Positions 23,006-33,532 of a stretch of 64,000 bases of DNA are shown here, one piece after another. The notes beneath the pieces were generated by a model. That model worked only from the letters and a program-made list of their open reading frames with translations. It was not told the origin of the DNA and did not search any database. Made by a program: the position numbers and the translations under genes. The DNA is from Nothopassalora personata. Taxonomy: Eukaryota; Ascomycota; Dothideomycetes; Mycosphaerellales; Mycosphaerellaceae. Position 1 is the stretch's first letter; the number at the start of each line of letters is the position of its first letter. The DNA is taken from NCBI GenBank assembly GCA_033816765.1, contig CM066287.1, forward strand, positions 868,001-932,000, in the 5' to 3' direction.

Positions 23006-23446
23006 ATGAGTAGGTCGATTATGACAGCGGCAAAATTGAAAGACCGCCAGAGCTACCTGCTCAAGCTTCCAGTTGAGCCTCGTCTGGACATCTACCAGCA
23101 GGTCCTCCCCGGCTCTAGGTTTCCACGCTATGCTCGCCATATTCCTAGTTCGACCAACGTCCAAGTGTGCCGCCTGACGCGAGATGAGTGCGCTCCTGTC
23201 TATGACGAACGAGTCCAGCAGATTCTCGAGTTGATCATGGCCGCCGAAGGGGAAGCAGTAGTGGCGTACAGGTCGTTCAAAGAAGACGGCAGCAGAGCCA
23301 GTGCCATTCGAAGAATCGTCCTGCAACAGCAGCTTCACGCCACGACTGACCATTCTGACTGCATATGGCGACTTGTGCAGAAGAAGCGGTTGGCTCTGGA
23401 GCGAGAAGGATTCCGCTGGGCGGTTCCGCCACTTCACTTCTGGTGA
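23006..23446 (+). CDS. LPxELRLxIY family protein, paralogue 2 (diverged)
   Basis: 146 residues from ATG 23006; the longer frame to 22952 has only a GTG start. It keeps LKLPVEPRLDIYQQVL and VQVCRLTRDECAPVYDERV, aligned with paralogue 1. The rest is charged and helical. It has diverged at the ELRL core (EPRL), so function may be altered. Confidence 0.55.
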   Translation: MSRSIMTAAKLKDRQSYLLKLPVEPRLDIYQQVLPGSRFPRYARHIPSSTNVQVCRLTRDECAPVYDERVQQILELIMAAEGEAVVAYRSFKEDGSRASAIRRIVLQQQLHATTDHSDCIWRLVQKKRLALEREGFRWAVPPLHFW

Positions 23447-23621
23447 TGTGGACTTGACAGCCGGCCTCACTCGAGGCATTGAGTTAAGGCCGATCGTCAG
23501 CAGGACTGCGACGATTGCATATTACTCATGAGTCCACTGTCCAGTATTTATTGTTTCCAACGCAGGGCAAGCTAATCATGTCGTCAAGACGAGCATGTGC
23601 TAATTAGGAGGAAGACTCGCC

Positions 23622-23981
23622 ATGTCCAGTTGCATCCAAAGCAAAGTGCGGAGGCTACCAGCTGTGCTACGCCTCAAGATCTACGAGTTCGCCTACGCCG
23701 ACTCGGTCACCCTCGCCAACAGACGCTTCGCCATCTACGACCCCACGGTTCTCCAGACCTGCAAGCTCATTCGCAACGAGGGCGTCCCAGTCTTCACTCA
23801 GTGGTCACTGGATACCGTGGCTCAGATGGAAACAGAGCTTGAGCGAGCCGAAGTAGATGGAAGAAGTCGTGTGGAAGCAAGAACATCCCGAGACTCTCGA
23901 GCCAACAGAAATCTAGTGCTACTCCCGAAAGTGATGTTTGCGTCAATTGCATATGAGGAGACATGCAAATTGGTGCATTAG
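23622..23981 (+). CDS. LPxELRLxIY family protein, paralogue 3
   Basis: 119 residues, one exon. RRLPAVLRLKIYEFAYAD and VLQTCKLIRNEGVPVF match the two signatures of the array. The C-terminal region is shorter than in paralogues 1 and 2. Its upstream region lies inside the array with no other gene. Confidence 0.6.
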   Translation: MSSCIQSKVRRLPAVLRLKIYEFAYADSVTLANRRFAIYDPTVLQTCKLIRNEGVPVFTQWSLDTVAQMETELERAEVDGRSRVEARTSRDSRANRNLVLLPKVMFASIAYEETCKLVH

Positions 23982-24243
23982 AAGCGGTTCGCGCCGAGGC
24001 GGCAAGGCTTTGATGTGTGATGGTGAATAAGCTTCAGAATATGCCTGTACTTTTTAGCGTTTCGTAGCTTGGCATTCACGATATTCGAGAGCAGGCTCCT
24101 TCTCTTCAATACACTTCCACGTCATCACGTCGTGAGTGACCACACGCAGCACCGCACAGATATAGATCTCACTCGATTCCGCCGTAAGTCGTCCTCTCAG
24201 TCTCCTTGATCTAAAATCTCGCTGATTGTGTATCCAGATCACC

Positions 24244-24740
24244 ATGCCGCCCCGCGACCGCTTATCAGAGCTGCCAGCAGAGGTTCGTCTTCAGATCTAC
24301 GAGCACGCCATCCTCGATGACGATACCCTAGACGAAAGGGACCATCGAGCTGATCAGAATCCTCTTCTATATACGAGTATATATTTGCAGAGTGGGGCAT
24401 CGTGTCTCGATCTGCCGGCGCTTACAAGCCCATGCGGCAAGTCCTCTTCGTCCCGCCACTCATACAAGTCTGCAAGCCCCTTCGAAACGAGAGCGTCGGT
24501 ACATTCGACAAGCGCATGACGACGTTTATCGCCAAGAAGGAAGCTGCGAAGGAAGCTGCAGAGATGTGCTACGCAGGATCTAGCGAGCAGCACAGGAAGA
24601 GGACCTGGCTCGGGAGAGGCTTCGACCAATTGATGGTACAGTTCGCTGTTGAGAAGGCTGATAAGACCTACGCAGAAGCTCAAAGTCTGGTGGAGAAGGA
24701 GCGTAGGAACTTGAGGCTCGAGGAGGGTGGTCGAGTCTGA
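24244..24740 (+). pseudogene. LPxELRLxIY family paralogue 4, apparent frameshift
   Basis: The first frame (ATG 24244) gives SELPAEVRLQIYEHAI. The second signature, VPPLIQVCKPLRNESVGTF, and the helical C-terminus ending at 24740 are in another frame. The frames could only be joined by removing a 14-nt GTATAT...GCAG segment near 24,377, too short for an intron, so a frameshift is more likely. A sequencing error or an unusual splice cannot be excluded. Confidence 0.55.
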
Positions 24741-24837
24741 TGTGCCGTTCGACCTGCTCTTGATCTCGAGGCAGGTGTCTTGACAGGTAGTCTAGCGAGG
24801 ACATATACTGCGCCGAATCTATAGTGATGGGAATATC

Positions 24838-25353
24838 GTGGATCCTGCAGTTCGTACCTGTTGCGGCTACCAAGGAGTCGATACCTTGCAGGTCGAACCG
24901 AGGTTGCAACCGTGGCATATCTTGGGTAGCGAACGCATGTGCCGTCTCAGCCTCAACGCCAAGAACATCACTTGCTTCTTCTCAGTCTGCTTGTTCAAAC
25001 CCTCCACCCTTCATCTCGCACACGAGCATGTTCTCGAGGACTTGAAGCTCGACTTCAATTATTCGCGTATCTTGACTAGAGAGCCGGTCCTCCTGCGTGT
25101 CTGCATTGCCATTCGAGAGGAGAGCGTCAGTGCCTTCAACGCGGGCTTGTCTGCTCTGCTTGAATACAAGCAGGCTAAAATGGTATCTGCGAAGAGGAGG
25201 CTCGAGGAGCCGCAGATCAATCCAAACGGTAGCGATGACACAGACATGTTGCTGGACCTGGTTGATGCAGAGAGTAGGATGTTCGTCGCCGACAAACACC
25301 TTGACGACGCTCAAAGCACGGCCAAGAGCATGCATAGCAAGCTGGGGAACTAA
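24838..25353 (+). pseudogene. Degenerate LPxELRLxIY family paralogue 5
   Basis: An open frame without an upstream in-frame ATG carries LQVEPRLQPWHI (compare LPVEPRLDIY of paralogue 2) and later VLLRVCIAIREESVSAF, the second signature, then a long charged helical tail to 25353. The N-terminal motif has decayed. It is probably a dead or truncated copy, or an exon whose start I cannot find. Confidence 0.45.
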
Positions 25354-25479
25354 GCGTTCCCAATCTAAATGGGGCCGCTGTACATGGCGTTTGCCATACA
25401 ACCAGGCTGCAAAGCACCAGTTAGCACACGTCTGCGGTAGCTTCGCATCAAGCAAAGCTTTCTCAAACGCGCAATTCCC

Positions 25480-25910
25480 GCTTGTGTTCGCACATGTTCC
25501 ACCACCGCATCAGACTGACTACCACCACATCCGCACTCACCAGAAAGACCAACAGATCGCACCAAAGAAGCTGGAGGTGAGTACAGTAGCTGCTCCGCGA
25601 CCACAGTATTCGCAACGAGAGTATCGACATCGCTTGACAGCTATACTCGAAGAGGAACAGAAGATGGTGGCCGGTGCGCAGACAGAGGTGGCGCACTCTT
25701 CGGTATGAGCTTGGCTCTCTATAAGTCTTTTGACATGCACTGAAGCATACGAGCACGCGAAGGAGCTGATTAAGGAAGAGCGGCGCATGCTGAGGCTTCA
25801 GAGTCATCGGACTGAGGCAGTGCGTGGCCGTACATCGAGCGTCAGGGCGGATCGCGGGCGGACTACGATGTTCGCACAATTCAGAATATGCTCGCATTAG
25901 AGTCACAGAC
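25480..25910 (+). pseudogene. Remnant of LPxELRLxIY family paralogue 6
   Basis: IRNESIDI followed by a stop (near 25,608) recalls the RNES signature. After an intron-like GTATGA...GAAG stretch (25,706-25,747), a frame reads EHAKELIKEERRMLRLQ, resembling the tail of paralogue 4 (AEAQSLVEKERRNLRLE). The pieces are out of frame with each other and with any good start codon. Confidence 0.4.
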
Positions 25911-26305
25911 GAGCGAGCGTTCTCCGCCACGAGCCATCTCTTCCCTTGTACACTTTCCACCTCTTCACGACGTCAACCCCCCACCAACTCTCTATCACAT
26001 CGCACACCACGCTTCGCGTACCACAGCCACCACCTCACCCGACCAAGAAAAAGTGAGATACCGCGCAACATCTCCCTTCACACGCACTCCGACCAATAGA
26101 ACAGACACCAAACCCCCTTACGGCACCCACGAGACTCTCGCAGGGTGAGCAAAGGGTGCAGAGGGCTGCAACCTTTACTTCCGTTAGCACATGACAATCG
26201 CTGCTCTCGCCACCTTCTGCGCACTTCCAAGCTCTTCACCACATCACCAGACCAACATCATCACATCCACTAGATCACCCACCACAACCACCCGTCCCAT
26301 CAATC

Positions 26306-26806
26306 ATGGCGGCTAAGGAACCACCTCGGAAGACGGTCAAGACGGATGTGGGTGCTGTCTTTCACGAAACCGCAGAGCGTACAAGCATCCCACACGCCAC
26401 CAAATGCTACTTCCTCGCCCTGCCCGGCCAAATTCCGCCTTAAAGTCTACTCCTACGTCTTGTTCGAGTTCGCCGTTGATTCACAGCAAATGTCGCTCAA
26501 GCAGCCACCCCTCCTTTGAGTTTGCCGAATTACTCGAAACGAGAGCATCGACTTCTCAACAAGTGCCTATCCGGCATTCTCAAGGCCCACCAACAGCGAA
26601 TGACAGCTGCTACATCCCTGGTAATGCTGAGATACGTTATTCCGAGTCTCCGATCCGAAGCGCCTTTGACAAGCTGGTCCAGGAGAAGCAAGTACTTGGT
26701 AGGCGCCGAACAGAATTGAGCGACGCTCGTTTAACGCATGGTGAAGAGGCAGCGCGGTGTTCTGAGGTCCGAGGGGCGCTGATTCTGAGATTTGGCGGGA
26801 CGGACT
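26306..26806 (+). pseudogene. LPxELRLxIY family paralogue 7, frameshift and stop
   Basis: ATG 26306 opens a frame (MAAKEPPRKTVKTD) that ends at LPGQIPP. One base away the frame reads LPAKFRLKVYSYVLFEF, then a TGA, then VCRITRNESIDF. Both family signatures are therefore present but broken by a frameshift and an in-frame stop where the others have Gln. A charged helical tail continues to 26806. Confidence 0.55.
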
Positions 26807-26995
26807 GAGTGCGAAGATTGACAGTGAGGCGGCGCAATTGAGGCGGCGCGATGTCGCTATGCGTCGGAGCGCTCAAAATAGGCACCGTATCCTCTCGAGC
26901 GGGTATCAGCTGTGACAGATGGCGACCCTCAATCCCCGTGTGGACAGGTCAAGTAAATCAGAGGTCAGCTCCAATATACTCCTCGGACGACTTCC

Positions 26996-28321
26996 TCAGA
27001 ATCCATCCCCCTCCTTCCACACTCTCCCACTCCCCTTCGCCCTCACCTCCGGATCCCGCCCTCGTTCAATTGCCTCCTGCCTCCTCTTCTCCATCTCCCC
27101 TTCCATCTTAGCAATGAAATCCTCCAATTCTCTATCCATGCCCACTTCCGGCACCACCAAACTTGCTTCCTCCTTGATTCTCCCACCCTTGGCATTTTCA
27201 TGCAAAGTCTCAATCTTCTGCGCCTTCTCCCTCCAAGCTCTCAGCTCTTCCTGAGCCTGATTCTTCTCATACTTCATCTTAAACCATTCATCGAACTTCT
27301 CGGCACTCTCGAAGCACACGCCATACCCATCGCAGTAGCATGCACTCATACTAGGGCAGTGGATAGCAGTCTTGCTGAAGATGAATTGCCAGATGTATTC
27401 GAAGACGCGACCGGAGAGGTAGTCAGAGACGTCGGTGCGAAGGACCCAGTCGCGCATGTAGATGTAGCGCATCTTGGGCGTTTCCTGAATCCGCTCGCGG
27501 GAGACGGCGAATTGGGCGCAGCAGGGCTGGGCGAGGATTGTGGGAATGGGGTCGAGGGGGAAGAGTTGAGACCAGCAGTCTGCGAGGATGACTTCTTCTG
27601 GTTTGTCACGGTTGGCTTTGGTTGAGCCGGGGTGTAGCCAGGCTGGACAGCCTGGGTCCCAGTGGCAGCGGAGGTTCATGTAGCCTTCTCGAGTGACTCT
27701 TTCTGGACTTAACCTCCGGACCATTTCCACAGCGTCCGTGTTGAGCATTTCATTGTTATGCCAAGCAAAGCGATGCGAATGCATGAAGATGCTCACATCC
27801 GGCAATGCCTCGTAATGATCGATGATGTAGCTGAGGTACACCATAACCTCATTCCCTTTATTCTTCGGCGGCCGCAATGTTGCCTTCGGATCGTCGACGG
27901 TGTATACATACGCCCTCAACAACTCCTCATCCATCAAATCCCCCAACCCCTCCTCAACCCACGCCGTATCCTCCATCTTCAATCTCGGAATCACCAGGCC
28001 TTTGGTGTAATTACTCCCCACAGGCTTCAACTGTCCTTGCGGATAAGGGCTGCTGCTCTCTACGATCGGCTCTTTGAAGTGATGCCAATCCCTCCCGCTG
28101 CCAACAGCATTCCCAACATCTTCATCCTCGTACCTCAAATCCGGCAAAATATTCTCCCCACTCTTAATCTGCTCCTCCGACGGCCCCCTCGCACCTCCTC
28201 TTTCTCCCAGCCCAACAAGCTGCCACGGAACCCCTCCATCCCTACCTTGGAAGACGGCAAAGCAAAGTATCGTAGCGAGTCCAGCAAAGAGGAAGAAAGG
28301 TAAGAACCGACGGAAGATCAT
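26996..28321 (-). CDS. DUF3431 family protein with N-terminal membrane anchor
   Basis: Single exon, 441 residues. Residues 4-25 form a signal anchor (FRRFLPFFLFAGLATILCFAVF), so it is a secreted or type II membrane protein. The body carries the DUF3431 signature: LVIPRLKMEDTAWVEE, YVYTVDDP, NKGNEVMVYLSYIIDHY, LPDVSIFMHSHRFAWHNN, and a Cys-containing C-terminal part (MRDWVLRTDVSDYLSGRVFEY, HCPSMSACYCDGYGVC). The family is fungal and its role is unknown; the layout resembles a lumenal enzyme. The C-terminal 90 residues are charged coiled coil. Confidence 0.85.
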   Translation of the reverse strand: MIFRRFLPFFLFAGLATILCFAVFQGRDGGVPWQLVGLGERGGARGPSEEQIKSGENILPDLRYEDEDVGNAVGSGRDWHHFKEPIVESSSPYPQGQLKPVGSNYTKGLVIPRLKMEDTAWVEEGLGDLMDEELLRAYVYTVDDPKATLRPPKNKGNEVMVYLSYIIDHYEALPDVSIFMHSHRFAWHNNEMLNTDAVEMVRRLSPERVTREGYMNLRCHWDPGCPAWLHPGSTKANRDKPEEVILADCWSQLFPLDPIPTILAQPCCAQFAVSRERIQETPKMRYIYMRDWVLRTDVSDYLSGRVFEYIWQFIFSKTAIHCPSMSACYCDGYGVCFESAEKFDEWFKMKYEKNQAQEELRAWREKAQKIETLHENAKGGRIKEEASLVVPEVGMDRELEDFIAKMEGEMEKRRQEAIERGRDPEVRAKGSGRVWKEGDGF

Positions 28322-29716
28322 TCTCCTACCGCGGCGGAAGAAAGCCGTGGTTGCTGTAGTGGTGGTTATTCGAGGGGAGGAAGGGAATATTCACGAGAGT
28401 CGATCGAATTGTAAGGGAAGGATTCGCCATTGGGAGTGCCGTTCGCTTGCTGTAGTTCCGGAGCCGTCTCCCGGAGGAGGGTGGAGTGCGGTGCACTTTT
28501 GTGCAATCGCGTGGAAACAAGTGGTGACGATCCCGGGTGAAGCTTACGTAGCAGTCACGCTAGCAAATCAAGCTTCGAAGCTTAAACACGCAGTCATGGG
28601 AACAGATTCATACCAGGGGGTGGACAGGACTTCAAGGTACAGTCTGGATGAAGTGATGAAATTTAACAGCTACGAACCAGATCCTCATTCCTGTTGTCTC
28701 CTCCCAAAGTCGCCGCCGCCAGAAGAGAAAAGGAAAGCTGCGTTCGATAGCAGCGAGCATTGACTTACCTGACGGGGTGTGCAGTCATCCTCATGATTTC
28801 ATGCAACGATATATCCGCTGAGCAGTACAGAGCTGCAAATGTCCAAGATATGACGCGATCCGATGTCGGCCGTGGTTGCTGCGCGGGCTTGTCGTAAGAG
28901 TGAAGTCGCCAAGCTGTGCCGAACAAAGGCTTGGAAGAGCCAGTGTGATCTGTAATCAGGTCAGCGAGCGCCTTGTGTTGGAGGGGGAGATAGGAATGGG
29001 CTGGAATATATTCAAGCCAGTTGCCACTCCGATCGATGTCGAGCTTCATGACTGGTACTGGTGGGGTGATCAAACTGTTCGTCTAGACTGGTCAAGACGG
29101 ATCATGTTGCATGCTGGAACGACGGATGGTGGTGACAATTGCAGGTTCAGTTGATGCATCAACTGGCTTGCTGTCATGGTGGAGGAGAAGATCGTGTCAG
29201 GCTGCAGAATCGCGCCGTGTCATGTCGAAGTCAAAGCTGATCACGGCAAGGTTGATTGAGTCAGAACGGTGTGGTGCGAAACGGTGACGCATGAAGCTGT
29301 TCCCGGCGTGTCGATTCAGCTGTTGCAAGTGTTCTTGCCGATAATATTCGCCGCGCAGCATTGACGAGGTCGACGAAGGCGAGCCGAACGTATGGGAAGG
29401 AAAGTTGTCTCATCGATTATTCTGATTGCCGAGATTTTGGTGACAGCGAGTGGCGCCGAGGAATCATTGAAAGCTTGACTGTTTCACTGCATGTCGCAAT
29501 GATGGTATCGTCGACCTCTCTGACGCCGCTAATAACACACGCTGAAGTCGCACCGGTGAAAGGAAGGAGGTGTAGTAGTACAGTCTGCCGAACTCCCGCA
29601 AGAACTCCTTGGATGCAAGCCCGAACTCTTGATGCTTCGTGCCGAAATTGGCGCCTGCGTTACGGCACTCTGGTCGTTAGTAGCGCCATGGAAGCACCAT
29701 TACTTTGTGAAGTCGT
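28322..29716. other. Intergenic region between DUF3431 and RNA-binding protein genes
   Basis: Short frames occur on both strands but none shows a motif or consistent splice structure. It holds the upstream region of the DUF3431 gene and the 3' region of the RNA-binding protein gene. Confidence 0.5.
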
Positions 29717-30938
29717 TTAATCGTAGCGGCGACGCTCTTCTCCGCCGTAGCTTCGTGGTGGAGCGTCGCGTGGTGCAGCCGAGTCGCCGCCACCGTAGCT
29801 GCCGCCCTCTGCAGGTGGACCACGTGGTGGGCGGTCATAGCCACCGCCGTAGCCCCCGCCACGTCGGTCCCCACCATAACGATCATCGCGTGATTGGTAG
29901 CGGTCGACTGGTGGGCGTCCGTAATCGTCGCGTCGGCCACCTCCGTAGCCACGGTCGTCGTAGCGGTCACGGTAGCCACCGCCACGGTAGTCATCGCGAC
30001 GAGGTCCACCACGACGGTCCTGTGTCGAGTCAGCGGAAGTGAAGATGAGTGGGAGGAGGATGATTGGACGTACGTCGTAGCGGTCGCCGCCACGGAAGCC
30101 ACCACGTCGAGGAGGGTCGTCTGTTCCAGCGGTTAGCATAGCCGACACACTACCAGAAAGGTAGCCAGGGAGGGCAGACAATATGGGTCGAAAGAACGGG
30201 TGGGCAAACCTCGCTTCGGTGGCCCGAAGTACTTTCCGGGCGTTGGTGTGCGTGGACGCGCACGACGAGCCTTCTCGATAGACAGAGTGCGTCCCTCGTA
30301 GACCTCGCCCTGCAGCGCCTCCTTGGCGGCGTCGGCTTCCTCTGATGTGACCATCTTCACGAATCCGAAGCCACGGCTCTCACGGGTGTGGGGGTCGCGC
30401 ATGATGTTACACTTCTCCACTTGCCCGTACTTCTCGAAGAGGCGTGAGACCTCATCCTCGGTCAAGCGTGGGTGAATACCAGTGACGAAGAGGTTGGAAC
30501 CAGTGTTTACGGAATGCTCGCCATCATCGCCGTTCTTCTGTGTTGGACGCTCGTCGCTAAGTTGCCGTTAGTCATGAGTGGTGTTCCGCCTGTTTCTGCT
30601 GTGCTTACCGGTCGGCACGTCCGTTGGAAGGCTCGTCGCGGACGCGAACGTCGCCGTCACGATCGCGGTCTGGGGAGCGGGAACGGTCACGAGCTGGGTA
30701 GTCGCGGTCATCTGAGAGTGAGCATGTCAGTATGGGCGTGTTGTGTCCGGATGGCAGCAGCAGCAGCAGCAAGGAAGGCATGTGGCATCGGCATGGGTGC
30801 AATGTGGTTGCGTGCTGGCGGCGCGCTGTTTGCAGGCGAGCTGACCACGATGGCGATGTGCTGATGCTGATGCGGATGGGTGAACGTACCCTCGTAGGTG
30901 CGCTGGTCGCCGCCATCGTAAGTGTCAAGATCGGCCAT
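29717..30938 (-). CDS. Transformer-2/SR-like RNA-binding protein (5 exons)
   Basis: Exons on the minus strand, 30938-30890, 30711-30609, 30556-30210, 30120-30074 and 30019-29717, join in phase to 282 residues. A short RS-type N-terminus (RDRSRSPDRDRD) precedes one RRM at about 70-145 (RNP2 NLFVTGI, RNP1 RGFGFVKM), then a Gly/Arg/Tyr/Asp-rich tail. This matches transformer-2-like splicing regulators, nuclear proteins that bind pre-mRNA through the RRM. The first intron is 178 nt; the others are 52, 89 and 54 nt. Splice sites were chosen to keep the RRM and tail in frame; the exon 2/3 acceptor (TTAG) is the least certain. Confidence 0.85.
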
Positions 30939-31833
30939 TCCGGTGGTGGTAAAGAGAATGCGGAGTGATCGACGGGGATATGAGCTGCTTGCGCTGGTGT
31001 CAGAAGCTCCAACGTGTCGTGTCGACCATACGTTGCTGCAATAAATGTCGAATTTGGCGTGCCGCAACTAACCAGAGGTGCAATCCGATGCCGATACGGG
31101 GCGAAAGGAGCGTGGATGGAAGGGAGGGAGGGAGGGAGTGGTAGTGAAGTGTGTCGTGCAAAAGTGAGGCTGCTGCGTTTTTGAAAGAGAAAGCTGGGAA
31201 GACCCCTTGCAGGCGCCAGTGCGAGAGCGGTTAAGCGCGGATCTCGACGGTGTTACAGACAGTCGGGCATCAGCTTCACTTACGTTCCTCACATGCACGC
31301 AACAGCAGCGACAGCATGTATTTTTGACGAGACGGCAGTCATGGCCCGCCGTTTCCTCATCAATTTCAGTGACACTATCGAGAGGCTAACAGCATCGAGC
31401 TGCCTGGGAATCGAATCCCTACCAGCTCTTTCTTGATCTTGCTCAAGCGGGGGAGCCATCGACCGTACCAGATCAGGGAAAGACTGTCTATCACGACGTG
31501 AAAGGTACGTGGTTCACCTCGACTTGACATGTGCTCGATCTTGGTGACTACTCAGCCCTGCAGACACGAGTGGACAAGAACTGAATCTACGCCAACAACG
31601 TTCCTTTTTCCGATGATCTATCCTTCTACTCTAGCTGAGTCATCCGACAATTCACTCATCCTTTCTTCATCGTGACTCGTTGCTCCCTAACATTCATTCC
31701 TACTTATTGCTTTCAGCTCGCTCCAATGTAATACGCATCACATAAAACCACTGCAAGGTCTGTCAGCAAGTTCATCACCAATGATCGTGTAGGCGCGCTG
31801 ACCAACTGTACCACTGGCTTTGTCCGAGGAACC
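30939..31833. other. Intergenic region
   Basis: 5' region of the RNA-binding protein gene (minus) and of a doubtful gene to the right. It contains a GGGA-rich tract at 31,119-31,140. A tRNA-like box near 31,405 was examined and rejected. Confidence 0.5.
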
Positions 31834-32169
31834 ATGCAGTCCTTGAAGACCTATGGGGCTCCTAAAGATCCCTTGGAGCCAGCCGGAGGGACTGAGGAGT
31901 TCCCACTGGCGTTGGCTTCGGCTGAAGCGGCCGAGACGGCCGTGCGAAGCCGACTGGGGGCGAAGATGCAGGTAGAGCATGGCCAGCTGGAGCCGGAGGA
32001 AGCGGCGGAGGCGGCAACTATTGAGCTGATGGTGCCGGTGGCGGCGGCGATACCGGCTGGGCAGGGGAGGCAGAGGCAGAGGCACCACCTAGATTCCAGC
32101 AGCGAAGAGCCAGACTCTGTTCCGTCGCCCACAGCTGTTGGTAGCACTGAGCGCTCATGTCAATACTGA
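31834..32169 (+). CDS. Doubtful small protein gene
   Basis: The open frame from ATG 31834 extends upstream without a stop to about 31,759 as SVSKFITNDRVGALTN..., preceded by an AG, so a 5' exon may exist. The only nearby split-ATG solution needs a 30-nt intron, which is too short. The product is Ala/Glu-rich with a Gln/Arg-rich end. No family recognised. Confidence 0.3.
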   Translation: MQSLKTYGAPKDPLEPAGGTEEFPLALASAEAAETAVRSRLGAKMQVEHGQLEPEEAAEAATIELMVPVAAAIPAGQGRQRQRHHLDSSSEEPDSVPSPTAVGSTERSCQY

Positions 32170-32868
32170 GCGCGCCGACATTATTGGCGGTACACCTTGG
32201 CGACGAAGAAGAGACTCGAGTCTGGACGGACGTTGCCGTTGCCGTTACTGCTGCCAGATCCACCATCTTCTCTCAGGGCTCGATTATGGCATCTAATAGC
32301 GATCGTCTCGCTTGTGGCTCAAGTCCACTGCGAAAAGGAACCTGACGATGACATCGTACCGGACAATGATTTCGAGCCAGTGACATTACATCGCATCATA
32401 GCGCCCGGAGAACATGTCAGGCGGGACGATGATATTCGAGAACTGCTTGAGCCGAAACCCGAAGCAGCATGGCATAACCTCAATTGTAAGTTCTTCGTAC
32501 TGAGCAGGAAGCACCTTCTGACAGTAGCAGTTTCGGAAGTTGCACCACAACTGGCCACTCTGAATCTTCGCCATCCGAGTTATTATTGGGTTGATCAATG
32601 GGTATCATGCCAAGAAAATGCCCAGCTCGACCGCCTGACTCAAGTGACGTTGGGGTTGAACGACACCAATGCAAGATTGCGAAAGCAGAATGGAAATCAC
32701 GCAAAGACCCCTTGTTCACCGTGGAAGATGAATACTGGTTCTAGGCTCATTGCGGAGGCTGTCGAAGGCATCGGCCTACGGCTAGCAGAACTCGGACAAG
32801 GCCACGACGATGGGTGGTGGTACGAATGGAATACAACGTCAGTCAGACTGGGTTCCCACTCGCGATAA
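32157..32868 (+). CDS. Doubtful gene, structure unresolved
   Basis: A 220-codon frame (32197-32868) has no ATG near its start but has coding character: a hydrophobic segment (LWHLIAIVSLVAQVHC) and an acidic stretch (EKEPDDDIVPDNDFEP). It would need an upstream exon, perhaps from ATG 32157. A second plus frame (32814-33230) overlaps it. I cannot tell which strand is transcribed. Confidence 0.3.
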
Positions 32869-33044
32869 ATGCTCTGACTGGCCATCTGTGGCTCGTACCC
32901 GAAGTCGTTGAGAACAGCCCCGATGAAATTGACGAGCTTCGAGATACTGCGCTCGCACCGACACAGACCACCTTGGTCATCGCGAATCCGCCCAGCGTGG
33001 TTGTGCTGCCGCCGATACCAATGTTCTTCGCGCCTCCCAGTCAC

Positions 33045-33356
33045 TCAAACAGCTCCGCCCCCATTTCCACCAGCGGTCAAGGCAGCATCAAACGTCGTCC
33101 AGGTACCCGACTCGGCTTCAAAGTCTACGGTTACAGCTGTTCGAGTCTCGCCCACAGCTTTCTCGGATCCAGCATAGCCTGGAATTTTCACCTTGGTAAT
33201 CGCACCGCGGATCTCGAGAAGGGCTGCTGACGCGGCGTAAGCGCCCGCCACGTCTGGGTGTCTGAAGGTCGCGAATCCAATGTGCAAAGAAGGCGAGGGA
33301 TAATCTGTCAGATCTGAGGATGTTTGAGCGCCACGACGGTATGGAGATTCTCTCAT
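33045..33356 (-). CDS. Hypothetical 103-residue protein
   Basis: A single-exon frame with a good start context (TCAACATGAG). The product has alternating hydrophobic segments (LHIGFATF, AGAYAASAALLEIRG, TRTAVTVDFE), like a small alpha/beta protein. No known family recognised. It lies about 180 bp downstream of the thioesterase gene on the same strand. Confidence 0.4.
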   Translation of the reverse strand: MRESPYRRGAQTSSDLTDYPSPSLHIGFATFRHPDVAGAYAASAALLEIRGAITKVKIPGYAGSEKAVGETRTAVTVDFEAESGTWTTFDAALTAGGNGGGAV

Positions 33357-33532
33357 GTTGAATAGTCAGGAAGAGGTCAGCAGGCCGGACGTCACACGAT
33401 CGGAATGTCTGCGCCGTTCCAAAGATCCGAATCTCGATCAGGTGAGCAAATTGTGTGATGGCGAGGAGAAGTCCACTGGCGGAGGTTCTTGATCCTCAGA
33501 CCCGTCATTCTTACTACGCCCGCCATTACTCT

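Noticed and set aside
24370..24392. 14-nt GTATAT...GCAG intron joining the two frames of paralogue 4
   Set aside because: Far shorter than any known spliceosomal intron in fungi; a frameshift is more likely.
31395..31430. tRNA-like B box (GGGATTCGATTCCC on the minus strand)
   Set aside because: The T-arm does not pair properly and no A box or cloverleaf could be built; a local inverted repeat (GAGCTG/CAGCTC) explains the resemblance.
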